Part shown: piece by piece, positions 22,253-30,915 of the stretch
Layout of the letters: every line of letters starts with the position of its first letter
Numbering within the stretch: the first letter of the stretch is position 1
Assembly: GCA_964526505.1 (NCBI GenBank)
Contig: CAZGJC010000007.1
Span: forward strand, 1-59,218
Source: SVTX01 sp964526505
GTDB taxonomy: Bacteria > Bacillota > Clostridia > Oscillospirales > CAG-272
Direction: 5' to 3'
DNA length: 59,218 nucleotides
Program-made: the position numbers and the translations under genes
The notes under the pieces: model-generated
Databases searched by the model: none
The model's input: only the letters and a program-made list of their open reading frames with translations
What the model was told of the DNA's origin: nothing

Positions 22253-24784
22253 ATGAGCAAGATTAAATTCGTTATCGAAAAGTCGCCCCGTATTCAAAGG
22301 CTTGTTGACCATCTTTATGCCAGCATGCCTGAGATTGAGGCGGACAGAGCGGAACTTTTGACAGAGAGTTATAAGCAAACCGAGGGTTTGCCTATAATTC
22401 TTCGTCGCTCTGCGGCTTTTCGTCATATACTCGAAAACATCCCGATTATTATACGTCCCGACGAACTTATCGTCGGAAGCAACTCCATAGCCCCCAGAGG
22501 TTGTCAAACTTTCCCAGAATATTCGTTTGAATGGCTTGAACAGGAATATGACACGGTGGCTACCAGAGAAGCCGACCCGTTCTATATCTCTCCGTCAACC
22601 GTTGAAAGACTTAAACGTGTTTATCCTTATTGGAAAGGAAAAACCGTAAGTGACTTGGCGTTTGAGAGTATGGACGAAAACGTAAGAGACGTATTCTTAA
22701 ATCACGGCATATTTACAGTAGGAAACTATTTCTACAATGGTATCGGTCACATCAACGTTGACTATGCCAAAGTAATCAATTGCGGACTTGAATCCATAAT
22801 TGAAGACGCACAACAGAGAATTGACAAACTGGATATGGGTCACGGTGACTACATTCGTCGCAAGAGATTCCTCGAAGCGATTATCGAAAGTTGCCAAGGC
22901 GTTATTACGTATGCAAGACGTTACTCCGATCTCGCTCTCGAAGAAGCGGGCAACTGTACGGACAGCACTCGTAAAGCGGAACTCCTCAAAATTGCAGAGG
23001 CTTGTGACCACGTTCCCGCAAAGCCGGCAAGAAACTTCTACGAGGCTTGCCAATCTTTCTGGTTTATCCAGCAACTTCTTCAATGCGAATCCAGCGGACA
23101 TTCAATTTCCCCCGGACGCTTTGACAGATATATGTATCCCCTCTTCAAGCAAGATATTGATATGGGAACACTTACCTATGAGCAGGCACAGGAATATCTT
23201 GACTGCATCTGGGTAAAATTCAACGACCTTAATAAGGTAAGAGATGCGGCATCGGCAGAAGGTTTTGCCGGATACTCTCTCTTCCAAAATCTCATTGTAG
23301 GAGGTCAGGACGAAGAAGGACTCGACACAACCAACGAACTTTCGTATATGTGTCTTGAAGCACAGATGCACGTGCGTCTCCCTATGCCCTCCCTTTCAAT
23401 CAGAGTTTGGAACGGTTCTCCCCATGACTTGCTTATAAAAGCGGCGTCGGTAGTAAGAGAAGGTCTCGGTGTGCCCGCATTCTATAACGATGAAGTAATT
23501 ATCCCTGCCATTATGGCAAAGGGTCTCACACTTGAAGACGCAAGAGATTATTGCATAATCGGTTGTGTTGAGCCTCAAAAGGGCGGAAAGACAGACGGTT
23601 GGCACGATGCGGCATTCTTTAATATGTGCCGTCCTCTCGAACTTGTTTTCTCAAACGGTGTAGACAACGGTGAGCAGATTGGTCCTCGCACAGGTGACGT
23701 TGAAAAAATGACCTCTTTTGAGGAATTTTACGATGCTTACAAGACGCAGGAACTCGCTCTTATTAAGATGATGGTTCACGCAGACAATGCGGTTGACTAT
23801 GCACACAGCGTTCGCTGTCCTCTTCCCTTTGAGTCTTGTCTTTGTGATGATTGTATGGATAAAGGTCTCAGCCTACAAGAAGGCGGAGCCCACTACAACT
23901 TTACGGGTCCCCAGGGATTTGGTATAGCAAATATGACCGACTCGCTCGTTGCCATAAGAACGCTTGTCTTTGAAGAAGGCAAAGTTACCATGGCAGAGAT
24001 GAAACAGGCACTTGCGGACAACTTCGGAAAAGGCATTATGCCCAAGAAGGCACTTGAACTCACGGTTAAAGCCGCAGAGGAAGCAAACAAGCAAGGCATA
24101 GACGTAAACGAGAAGTTTATAAAATCGGTTTACGAAAACATTACTACCGCATCGTCGATTTCAGACGAAAAGAAGGCAAGATATCAGGAAATACTTGATA
24201 TGATAAATGCACTTCCCAAGTACGGAAACGACATACACGAAATAGACAGATTTGCACGTGACGTATGCAATACTTATACAAAGCCCTTTGAAAACTTTAC
24301 CAACCCCCGTGGAGGTGTTTTCCAAGCAGGACTTTACCCTGTATCCGCAAACGTTCCGCTCGGATATCAAACGGGAGCGACTCCCGACGGCAGACTTGCA
24401 TATACCCCCATTGCAGACGGTGTGGGTCCCGCATCCGGTCGTGACACGTTAGGTCCTACGGCAACCGCAAACTCCGTTGCCGCTCTTGACCACGGAATTG
24501 CATCGAACGGTACGCTCTTCAATCAGAAGTTCCATCCGTCCGCACTTTCCGGAATGGAAGGACTTGAAAAGTTCGTGGCTTATCTCAGAGGATATTTCGA
24601 CCAAAAGGGTATGCACGTACAATACAACGTAATTTCTCGTGAAACGCTTCTTGATGCACAAAAGAATCCCGAAAAATATAAGAACCTCGTTGTTCGTGTT
24701 GCGGGATACAGTGCATTATTTACGACACTTTCCCGTTCGCTCCAAGACGACATTATCAATCGTACGGAACAATCGGGTCTGTAA
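22253..24784 (+). CDS. Glycyl radical diol dehydratase (B12-independent 1,2-propanediol dehydratase)
   Basis: 843 residues. The catalytic cysteine is C438 in IIGCVEP with the general base E440 two residues later, the pattern of dehydratases and choline lyase. The glycyl radical site is G818 in RVAGYSA, 25 residues from the C terminus. Overall sequence is recognisably of the Roseburia-type propanediol dehydratase rather than choline lyase, and the aldolase in the operon fits 1,2-propanediol as substrate. The product is propanal. There is no N-terminal targeting extension, so recruitment to the shell must be by another route. Choline or glycerol activity cannot be fully excluded without structure-based comparison. 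Confidence 0.93.
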   Translation: MSKIKFVIEKSPRIQRLVDHLYASMPEIEADRAELLTESYKQTEGLPIILRRSAAFRHILENIPIIIRPDELIVGSNSIAPRGCQTFPEYSFEWLEQEYDTVATREADPFYISPSTVERLKRVYPYWKGKTVSDLAFESMDENVRDVFLNHGIFTVGNYFYNGIGHINVDYAKVINCGLESIIEDAQQRIDKLDMGHGDYIRRKRFLEAIIESCQGVITYARRYSDLALEEAGNCTDSTRKAELLKIAEACDHVPAKPARNFYEACQSFWFIQQLLQCESSGHSISPGRFDRYMYPLFKQDIDMGTLTYEQAQEYLDCIWVKFNDLNKVRDAASAEGFAGYSLFQNLIVGGQDEEGLDTTNELSYMCLEAQMHVRLPMPSLSIRVWNGSPHDLLIKAASVVREGLGVPAFYNDEVIIPAIMAKGLTLEDARDYCIIGCVEPQKGGKTDGWHDAAFFNMCRPLELVFSNGVDNGEQIGPRTGDVEKMTSFEEFYDAYKTQELALIKMMVHADNAVDYAHSVRCPLPFESCLCDDCMDKGLSLQEGGAHYNFTGPQGFGIANMTDSLVAIRTLVFEEGKVTMAEMKQALADNFGKGIMPKKALELTVKAAEEANKQGIDVNEKFIKSVYENITTASSISDEKKARYQEILDMINALPKYGNDIHEIDRFARDVCNTYTKPFENFTNPRGGVFQAGLYPVSANVPLGYQTGATPDGRLAYTPIADGVGPASGRDTLGPTATANSVAALDHGIASNGTLFNQKFHPSALSGMEGLEKFVAYLRGYFDQKGMHVQYNVISRETLLDAQKNPEKYKNLVVRVAGYSALFTTLSRSLQDDIINRTEQSGL

Positions 24785-24911
24785 TTTCATAAATTTTCAA
24801 CGGGGTTTTATAACCCCGTTGAAAAAATGAATTTTTGTCTCTTTATATGTGCTTATTACAAAAATAAACGTATATAAAGACGCAAAAAATCCAAAGCAAA
24901 GGAGAAGGATT

Positions 24912-25709
24912 TTGACTGCAAATATTTACGAACAAACGGGACGCATATTCGATATTCAGCGTTATTCCATTCACGACGGTCCCGGAATAAGAACAATAGT
25001 ATTTCTCAAAGGTTGCTTCCTCCGTTGCAAATGGTGTTGCAATCCGGAGTCTCAATCATACGATATACAACAGATGACTCTCGCAGGCAAAACAAAAACC
25101 GTCGGTCGTGACGTTACCGTAGGTGAAGTTATTGATGAAGTTATAAAGGACGCTGTGTATTTCCGTCGTAGTGGCGGAGGTCTTACTCTTTCGGGTGGCG
25201 AGTGTATGGCTCAACCTGAATTTGCCGAAGCACTTCTTCGTGCCGCTCACGAATACGGACTTAACACCGCAATTGAGACAACCGCTTTTGCAAGACGTGA
25301 AGTAGTACAAAGACTTCTTCCGCACGTAGACCATTTTCTTATGGACATAAAACATATGGATTCGAAAAAGCATGAGGCTTTCACAGGTCGCCCCAACGAA
25401 CAAATTCTTGAAAACGCAAAATACATAGCGGAAAACGCAAACCATTTGATAGTACGTGTTCCGACAATTCCGACTTTCAACGCAACTGTTGAAGAAATCA
25501 CGGCAATAGCACGATTTGCTGATAGTTTGCCCGGCGTCACCGAATTACATCTGCTCCCTTACCACAGACTCGGACAGGACAAATATGCGGGAATAGGACG
25601 TCAATACACACTTGACGGAATAACACCTCCGTCCGGCGAACTTATGCAGGAACTTCTCACTGCGGCACAAAGCGTTTCCACAAAACTGCACGTGCAAATC
25701 GGCGGTTGA
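24912..25709 (+). CDS. Glycyl radical enzyme activating enzyme (radical SAM)
   Basis: 265 residues from a TTG start with AAAGGAGAAGG just upstream; an in-frame ATG at 24849 lacks a site and precedes that SD. The radical SAM motif is C35-x3-C39-x2-C42 followed directly by another cysteine (C43). A GGE-like motif LSGGECM follows. It would use S-adenosylmethionine to abstract hydrogen from G818 of the dehydratase encoded just upstream. Most activases of dehydratase-type enzymes carry a ferredoxin-like insertion with two extra 4Fe-4S clusters; here only about 30 residues without a Cys cluster separate the two motifs, as in the pyruvate formate-lyase activase. Confidence 0.92.
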   Translation: MTANIYEQTGRIFDIQRYSIHDGPGIRTIVFLKGCFLRCKWCCNPESQSYDIQQMTLAGKTKTVGRDVTVGEVIDEVIKDAVYFRRSGGGLTLSGGECMAQPEFAEALLRAAHEYGLNTAIETTAFARREVVQRLLPHVDHFLMDIKHMDSKKHEAFTGRPNEQILENAKYIAENANHLIVRVPTIPTFNATVEEITAIARFADSLPGVTELHLLPYHRLGQDKYAGIGRQYTLDGITPPSGELMQELLTAAQSVSTKLHVQIGG

Positions 25710-25760
25710 TTTTCACTGCACACCATTTACATTGCAAACTTCCGAAACAGGAGAAAACAT

Positions 25761-26132
25761 ATGAACGATATTTTGGAAATTAAAGACAAAATGAGAATAG
25801 TTCAGGAACTTGTTCCCGGACGTCAGATAACTCTTTGTCATATAATCGCAAATCCCGACCCTATACTTTATCAAAAACTCGGTCTTGATCCCAAACTCGA
25901 TTACAGTCATGCGGCAATAGGCATTCTTACGGTAAGTCCTGCGGAAACCGCCGTTATTACTGCCGATATCGCACTCAAATCCTCGGGTGCGGAACTCGGA
26001 TTTGTAGATAGATTTTCGGGTACACTTATCATAACCGGTACGGTTTCCGAGGTCGAATCTTCACTTCACGCAATAAGTGACTACTTCAAGGGAACCCTGG
26101 GCTTTACCGTCTGCGACGTAACAAAAACCTGA
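25761..26132 (+). CDS. eutS: EutS/PduU-like permuted BMC-H shell protein
   Basis: 123 residues. Begins with the EutS-type segment RIVQELVPGRQITLCHIIANP, then AIGILTVSPAETAVITADIALKSS and GFVDRFSGTLIITG, which mark the circularly permuted BMC domain. Such hexamers have an N-terminal beta-barrel that closes the pore. Ribosome site AGGAGAAAAC. The stop overlaps the next start (TGATG at 26130-26134), so the two are coupled. Confidence 0.95.
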   Translation: MNDILEIKDKMRIVQELVPGRQITLCHIIANPDPILYQKLGLDPKLDYSHAAIGILTVSPAETAVITADIALKSSGAELGFVDRFSGTLIITGTVSEVESSLHAISDYFKGTLGFTVCDVTKT

Positions 26133-26560
26133 TGAAGAAACTCATACTTATGGGACGTGTTGCGGCAGGAAAAACCACCTTGACGCAAGCTTTAAAAGGT
26201 GAACAACTTCACTACTGCAAAACACAGTACGTAAACTATATGGATACGATTATCGACACGCCCGGCGAATATATGCAGGTTCACGGACTCGGTGCCGCAC
26301 TTGCAATCTACGCATACGAGGCTGATATAGTAGGCGTGGTTATAAGTGCCAACGAGCCGTACTGCGTTTTTCCTCCGAACGTTGCCTGTATGGTAAACCG
26401 TGAAGTCGTGGGGATAATCACGGGTGTTGACAAACCCGATGCAAACATTCCTCTGGCTGAACTTTGGATGCAAAATATAGGTTGCGAAAAGGTATTTCAT
26501 GTGAGTTCCTACACAGGAGACGGACTCGAAGATATTATAGACTACCTCAACCAAGACTGA
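26132..26560 (+). CDS. eutP: EutP/PduV-like small GTPase-type protein
   Basis: 142 residues. Walker A is GRVAAGKTT at residues 8-16; the switch region contains IDTPGEYM (DTPG) and a TGVDKPD sequence in place of the usual NKxD. EutP/PduV proteins are associated with microcompartments; some are reported as acetate kinases (EutP of Salmonella-type systems) and PduV has been linked to compartment movement. The role here is open. Confidence 0.9.
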   Translation: MKKLILMGRVAAGKTTLTQALKGEQLHYCKTQYVNYMDTIIDTPGEYMQVHGLGAALAIYAYEADIVGVVISANEPYCVFPPNVACMVNREVVGIITGVDKPDANIPLAELWMQNIGCEKVFHVSSYTGDGLEDIIDYLNQD

Positions 26561-26578
26561 AAACATAAGGAGACAGAT

Positions 26579-27370
26579 ATGCCTGCCACGAAAGTTATTT
26601 GCTTTGCCAACAACAAGGGCGGAAGCGGAAAATCCACAACTTGTGCAAACGTGGGATACTCTATGTGCGTTCAAGGAAAAAATGTTTTGCTTATCGACGG
26701 AGATATGCAGATGAACCTGACACTCTCTTTTTTCGATGATGAAAAATCTCTTGAACTTGCAAAAAACGGTAAAAATATATATACCGCAACTCTTGAACAA
26801 AAAGATTTGACAGAATATATAATCCACACGGAATATGAGGGACTTGACATAATTCCGTCGTCCACTTTAATGAGCAGTATAGAACTTCAACTCTTTACAA
26901 AATTCCAACGTGAATATATTCTTCGCAAAGGACTCGAAAAAATCAAATCCTCGGGTGTATACGACTACATCCTCATCGACTCGCCTCCGACGCTCGGTTG
27001 TTGGGTAATGAATATTATGTGTGCGTCAGATTATCTTGTAATACCCGTCGAAGCATCTCCTTGGGGACTTTTCGGACTTGCAAATATGTTCGAATTTTAC
27101 GAACAGGTAAAACTCATATCCCCCGAACTTCAACTTATGGGAATAGCAATAACAAAGGCAAGCGAACGAAAAAATTACTTCAAGCAGACGGTTGAAACAC
27201 TTTCATCGCTTGATAACGTAAGACTTTTAAAATCGATTATAAGAATCGACAGCACGATTGAATGGTCACAAGATAACAGTAAACCCGTTATGGCTTATAA
27301 GAAGACAAGCCGTGCAGCGGGTGAATATATGGAATTGGCACAGGAGGTTATGAGTTATGCCGATAGGTAA
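26579..27370 (+). CDS. ParA/McdA-type ATPase linked to the microcompartment
   Basis: 263 residues of the ParA/MinD superfamily. The deviant Walker A motif KGGSGKST starts at residue 13 and includes the signature lysine (K13); Walker A' is LLIDGDMQMN near 37-46; Walker B is YDYILIDSPP. Such ATPases bind DNA non-specifically as ATP dimers and position plasmids, chromosomes or carboxysomes. No parS-like sites or ParB gene are present, and the gene is inside the BMC operon with an overlapping basic partner, so a McdA-like positioning role is inferred. Ribosome site AAGGAGACAGAT. Alternative: an unrelated MinD-like regulator that travelled into the operon. Confidence 0.85.
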   Translation: MPATKVICFANNKGGSGKSTTCANVGYSMCVQGKNVLLIDGDMQMNLTLSFFDDEKSLELAKNGKNIYTATLEQKDLTEYIIHTEYEGLDIIPSSTLMSSIELQLFTKFQREYILRKGLEKIKSSGVYDYILIDSPPTLGCWVMNIMCASDYLVIPVEASPWGLFGLANMFEFYEQVKLISPELQLMGIAITKASERKNYFKQTVETLSSLDNVRLLKSIIRIDSTIEWSQDNSKPVMAYKKTSRAAGEYMELAQEVMSYADR

Positions 27371-27725
27371 GGACAGCATCACAAAGAGAGTGGCAAAAAC
27401 AGAAATCAAAGACGAAAATATCGCTCCCGAACTTGTTGCCACAACAGGAGTTGCACAAGAAAAAGCACCCGCAAAGAAAGCACCTGCCAAAAAAACGACA
27501 AGCGGTGCGAAATCCACGGGTACCAAATCCGCAAGCACAAAGTCAACTGCTACGAAGAAAACCGTTGCAACTGCCGAGGAGAAAGCGGAAAAGCCTGCTG
27601 ATGTAAACACAGGTGTGCTTTCAAACGTTGCACCCGAAACCGTTGAAGCGGTAATAGGTCACAAGGAAAACGAAAAATATGAAAAAGTGAGCGTCGGTGA
27701 TAAAATGCCGAATTTCTTGCTTTAA
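27357..27725 (+). CDS. Lys/Ala/Thr-rich low-complexity protein, candidate McdB-like partner
   Basis: 122 residues, overlapping the ParA-like gene by 14 bases, with AGGAGG seven bases before its ATG. Three parts are visible: a basic N terminus (MPIGKDSITKRVAKTE), a low-complexity middle (about 35-82) made of Lys, Ala, Thr, Ser and Pro repeats without predicted structure, and a C-terminal part (83-122) with a VAPETVEAVIGH segment and the end VGDKMPNFLL. There is no recognised domain. Partners of ParA ATPases often stimulate ATPase activity with a Lys/Arg N-terminal peptide, and McdB proteins are small and largely disordered. That similarity is of type and context, not of alignable sequence. It is the last gene of the operon. 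Confidence 0.75.
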   Translation: MPIGKDSITKRVAKTEIKDENIAPELVATTGVAQEKAPAKKAPAKKTTSGAKSTGTKSASTKSTATKKTVATAEEKAEKPADVNTGVLSNVAPETVEAVIGHKENEKYEKVSVGDKMPNFLL

Positions 27726-27780
27726 TCTTAAATCTCGTAATTTAACTTAGGCACGTCTTCAATTTGTGCCTGATAGACTT

Positions 27781-27822
27781 AAAAATCCGTTACGGTAATA
27801 ACACCGTAACGGATTTTCTTTT
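27781..27822. terminator. Terminator of the BMC operon (also serves the opposite strand)
   Basis: 14-bp stem AAATCCGTTACGGT / ACCGTAACGGATTT with a short loop, followed by TTCTTTT. It ends the plus operon and lies just beyond the stop of the minus gene ending at 27821. A smaller AGGCAC/GTGCCT hairpin precedes it at 27749-27770. Confidence 0.85.
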
Positions 27823-28681
27823 ATTTCATTTGCGATACAATTATGTAATATCCAGTGTTGTCCAGCGATACAGTACATTTTTTTGCATTTTGAGGCACTT
27901 TTATCGGTTCTTCACATCTTTGTCTTGAAAAGATATATTCGCCGTAAGAGTAAAATTTTCCCACTTCAAGATTGCATACGAATTCTTCAAGAGTGAGGTT
28001 GTTGTTATAAATATAATCAGCCACACCATCACCTACGTATCTGATATGCCAAGGTTCAAATCTTATCCCCGTGATGTCCTCGCCGTATGACGGGTAGCGT
28101 ATTATAAAACCGTATTCATGTGCATGAGAATTTACAAATCTCCCTGCCTTTGATTTCAAAAATGCGTCACCGCCGAACCCTGCCACGTACACGTCAACGC
28201 AGAGTCCCGTTTCGTGTTCGCTCGCCCCCGGAACAGTTGCCGTATTCGGATCCTTTTCATATAAAGCCTCCTGCTCGTCACGGTCTCTAACGTCACTGGA
28301 AACGTACAGTTTCTTTCCCGTTTTATCCGTAACCGCCTGTGAAAGTCTTGCATAAGCATCTTTCATGCAATCGTTCATATAAACGGTTGTATCCTTGTAT
28401 TCCGATATCGACCACGGATAATTTTCATCAACCGTATACTCGGTATTAACGAGCATAAGGCTTTGATTCAGATCAATATACTCATATTTATCAATATCAT
28501 TCAGATTTATTTCGTCCGTTTCGGGGCTACATATTTCGAGCGGATTTTTATCCTTTCCCACGCCGATATTTTGGGATATTATAAATATTCTGTGATAATT
28601 GAGGCAAACAACACTCAAAGCAATTGCAACCACAAGCACAGCCGATACCGCAATTATCAATGTTTTGATTGATTTTCTCAT
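27821..28681 (-). CDS. VanY-type D-alanyl-D-alanine carboxypeptidase, membrane anchored
   Basis: 286 residues. One N-terminal transmembrane helix (about 8-28) anchors an extracytoplasmic peptidase M15B domain with the zinc motif SEHETGLCVD and a later EPWHIRYVG, matching VanY. It trims the terminal D-Ala from peptidoglycan stem peptides. Its ATG overlaps the metA stop (28678-28681). There are no other vancomycin resistance genes, so it is likely a housekeeping wall enzyme. It ends the long minus-strand run. Confidence 0.9.
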   Translation of the reverse strand: MRKSIKTLIIAVSAVLVVAIALSVVCLNYHRIFIISQNIGVGKDKNPLEICSPETDEINLNDIDKYEYIDLNQSLMLVNTEYTVDENYPWSISEYKDTTVYMNDCMKDAYARLSQAVTDKTGKKLYVSSDVRDRDEQEALYEKDPNTATVPGASEHETGLCVDVYVAGFGGDAFLKSKAGRFVNSHAHEYGFIIRYPSYGEDITGIRFEPWHIRYVGDGVADYIYNNNLTLEEFVCNLEVGKFYSYGEYIFSRQRCEEPIKVPQNAKKCTVSLDNTGYYIIVSQMK

Positions 28682-29595
28682 TTTATATCGTTTATATCGT
28701 ACGGCGTTGTCTGATAAACAAAATAGTTAAGCCAATTGTAATAAAGCAGATTTGCCGCCGAACGCCACGTTACGAGAGGTTCTTTTGTGTCATCATCATT
28801 CGGAAAATAGTTTTTCGGTATATCAATCGGAAGCCCGAGATTTTTATCTCTGAAATATTCTTCTTTCAGCGTGTTAGCATCGTACTCCGGATGCCCCGTT
28901 ACAAATATCTGTCTGCCGAGAGCGGTTGAACAAACGTAGACACCCGCCTCATCGGAAGATGCAAGTACACGAAGCCCCTCTACACTTTCTATATCATCTC
29001 TGTTACAAGTTGTGTGACGTGAATGAGGAGCGAAAAACTCATCGTCGAATCCACGGAACAAAATCGAACGTTTATAATCGACTTTATGCTTAAAAATTCC
29101 GAAAAGTTTTTTGTCAAGCGAACGTTTCTTTATACCGAAATGATAGTAAAGCCCCGCCTGAGCCCCCCAGCATATATGTAACGTCGAAGTTACGTGAGTT
29201 TTGCTCCATTCCATAATTTCACACAACTCATCCCAATATTCGACTTCTTCAAATTCCATATGCTCCACAGGTGCTCCGGTGATTATAAGTCCGTCATATT
29301 TCTTATCTTTTATCTCATCGAAAGTTTTATAAAACGACAACATATGTTCTTCCGACGTGTGCGTGGATTTATGGCTTGCCGTTTGGAGCAATTCAAGTTC
29401 CACTTGCAGAGGAGAGTTGCCGACCAGACGTGCTATCTGCGTCTCGGTAACTATCTTTTTCGGCATAAGATTGAGCATAAGAATGTTAAGTGGTCTTATG
29501 TCCTGCGTAATTGCCCGTGTTTCGGTCATAACGAATATGTTTTCTTCCTGCAACGTATGAGTTGCAGGAAGAAGATTAGGTATTTTTATAGGCAT
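28678..29595 (-). CDS. metA: Homoserine O-acetyltransferase (MetA family)
   Basis: 305 residues, the length of the MetA family. The catalytic cysteine is in HICWGAQAG and the catalytic His/Glu in GHPEYD. Residue 111 is Glu (TGAPVEHM), which in Bacillus cereus MetA specifies acetyl-CoA; succinyl-using E. coli MetA has Gly there. It therefore makes O-acetylhomoserine, matching the sulfhydrylase encoded just upstream. Ribosome site AAGGAGGGC. No SAM riboswitch was seen because the gene is internal to the operon. Confidence 0.95.
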   Translation of the reverse strand: MPIKIPNLLPATHTLQEENIFVMTETRAITQDIRPLNILMLNLMPKKIVTETQIARLVGNSPLQVELELLQTASHKSTHTSEEHMLSFYKTFDEIKDKKYDGLIITGAPVEHMEFEEVEYWDELCEIMEWSKTHVTSTLHICWGAQAGLYYHFGIKKRSLDKKLFGIFKHKVDYKRSILFRGFDDEFFAPHSRHTTCNRDDIESVEGLRVLASSDEAGVYVCSTALGRQIFVTGHPEYDANTLKEEYFRDKNLGLPIDIPKNYFPNDDDTKEPLVTWRSAANLLYYNWLNYFVYQTTPYDINDIK

Positions 29596-29609
29596 AAATG
29601 CCCTCCTTT

Positions 29610-30902
29610 TCAGATATTTTGCGTGGCGTCCAAAGCCTGCTTTATATCGTCGATAAGGTCAGATGCGTTCTCAATACCGCAAGAAAATCTTACAAGATCT
29701 GCGGATACACCTGCCGCCAAAAGTTCTTCGTCATTCATCTGTCTGTGTGTTGCACTTGCCGGGTGGAGACAACAACTTCTCGCATCGGCAACGTGCGTTT
29801 CTATTGCGGCAACTTTGAGATTTCTCATAAATTCTTCTGCCTTCGCTCTTCCGCCCTTAACACCGAAACTTACAACTCCGCAGGTTCCGTTCGGCATATA
29901 TTTTTGTGCAAGGTCGTAATATTTATCACCTTCAAGCGAAGGATACGTTACCCAAGCGATACGGTCATCACTTTGAAGATATCTTGCAACCGCAAGTGCA
30001 TTTTCACAGTGACGCTTCATTCTCACGTGCAAACTTTCCAGACCGAGATTGAGAATAAAGGCGTTTTGAGGTGCCTGAATCGAACCGAGGTCACGCATAA
30101 GTTGAGTTGTTGCTTTGGTAATATACGCTCCGCCGATTCCGAATCTTTCGGTATAGGTTACACCGTGATAACTTTCATCGGGTGTGCAAAGTCCGGGGAA
30201 TTTTTCGGGATATTTTGTCCAGTCAAATTTGCCTGAATCGACAATACAACCACCCACAGCCACTCCGTGACCGTCCATATATTTTGTGGTTGAATGTGTA
30301 ACGATATCGGCACCCCATTCAAACGGACGACAATTTACCGGCGTTGCAAAAGTGTTATCCACGATAAGCGGAACACCATGTGCATGAGCGGCAGACGCAA
30401 ATTTTTCAATATCAAGTACTGTAAGAGCGGGATTTGCGATTGTCTCGCCGAAAACAGCCTTTGTGTTGGGTTTAAACGCTCTGTCAAGTTCTTCTGCGGT
30501 ACAATCGGGAGATACGAACGTAAATTCAATTCCCATTTTTTGCATGGTTACCGCAAACAAGTTATACGTACCACCGTAAATAGACGACGAGCAAACAACG
30601 TGGTCACCGCAAGTTGCGATATTGAACACGGCAAAAAAGTTTGCCGCCTGACCCGATGACGTAAGCATTGCGGCGGTTCCGCCTTCAAGTTCGCAAATTT
30701 TTGCGGCAACGCAATCGTTTGTGGGGTTTTGCAAACGTGAGTAAAAATATCCCGACGCTTCAAGGTCGAAAAGTTTTCCCATGTCGGCACTTGTTGCATA
30801 TTTGAACGTCGTGCTTTGAATTACCGGAATTTGTCTCGGCTCACCGTTTCCGGGTGTGTATCCGCCCTGCACGCATTTTGTTTCTATTTTGTAATTCGAC
30901 AT
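29610..30902 (-). CDS. metY: O-acetylhomoserine sulfhydrylase
   Basis: 430 residues, a PLP enzyme of the cystathionine gamma-synthase family. The PLP lysine is in STTKYMDGHG; the family segment DNTFATP precedes it. It makes homocysteine from O-acetylhomoserine and sulfide, so with MetA it gives direct sulfhydrylation. The AAGGAGG ribosome site overlaps the stop of the preceding gene, 13 bases away. The length (430) is typical for MetY and longer than MetB/MetZ. Confidence 0.95.
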   Translation of the reverse strand: MSNYKIETKCVQGGYTPGNGEPRQIPVIQSTTFKYATSADMGKLFDLEASGYFYSRLQNPTNDCVAAKICELEGGTAAMLTSSGQAANFFAVFNIATCGDHVVCSSSIYGGTYNLFAVTMQKMGIEFTFVSPDCTAEELDRAFKPNTKAVFGETIANPALTVLDIEKFASAAHAHGVPLIVDNTFATPVNCRPFEWGADIVTHSTTKYMDGHGVAVGGCIVDSGKFDWTKYPEKFPGLCTPDESYHGVTYTERFGIGGAYITKATTQLMRDLGSIQAPQNAFILNLGLESLHVRMKRHCENALAVARYLQSDDRIAWVTYPSLEGDKYYDLAQKYMPNGTCGVVSFGVKGGRAKAEEFMRNLKVAAIETHVADARSCCLHPASATHRQMNDEELLAAGVSADLVRFSCGIENASDLIDDIKQALDATQNI

Positions 30903-30915
30903 TTTTATGTCCTCC

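Noticed and set aside
22253..24784. Choline trimethylamine-lyase (CutC)
   Set aside because: Operon contains a fuculose-type aldolase and PduL-type cargo, and the sequence resembles propanediol dehydratases; choline-lyase-specific neighbours are absent.
26579..27370. Plasmid or chromosome partitioning ParA
   Set aside because: No ParB, replication gene or parS-like cluster; location within a co-directional BMC operon argues for a compartment-linked role.
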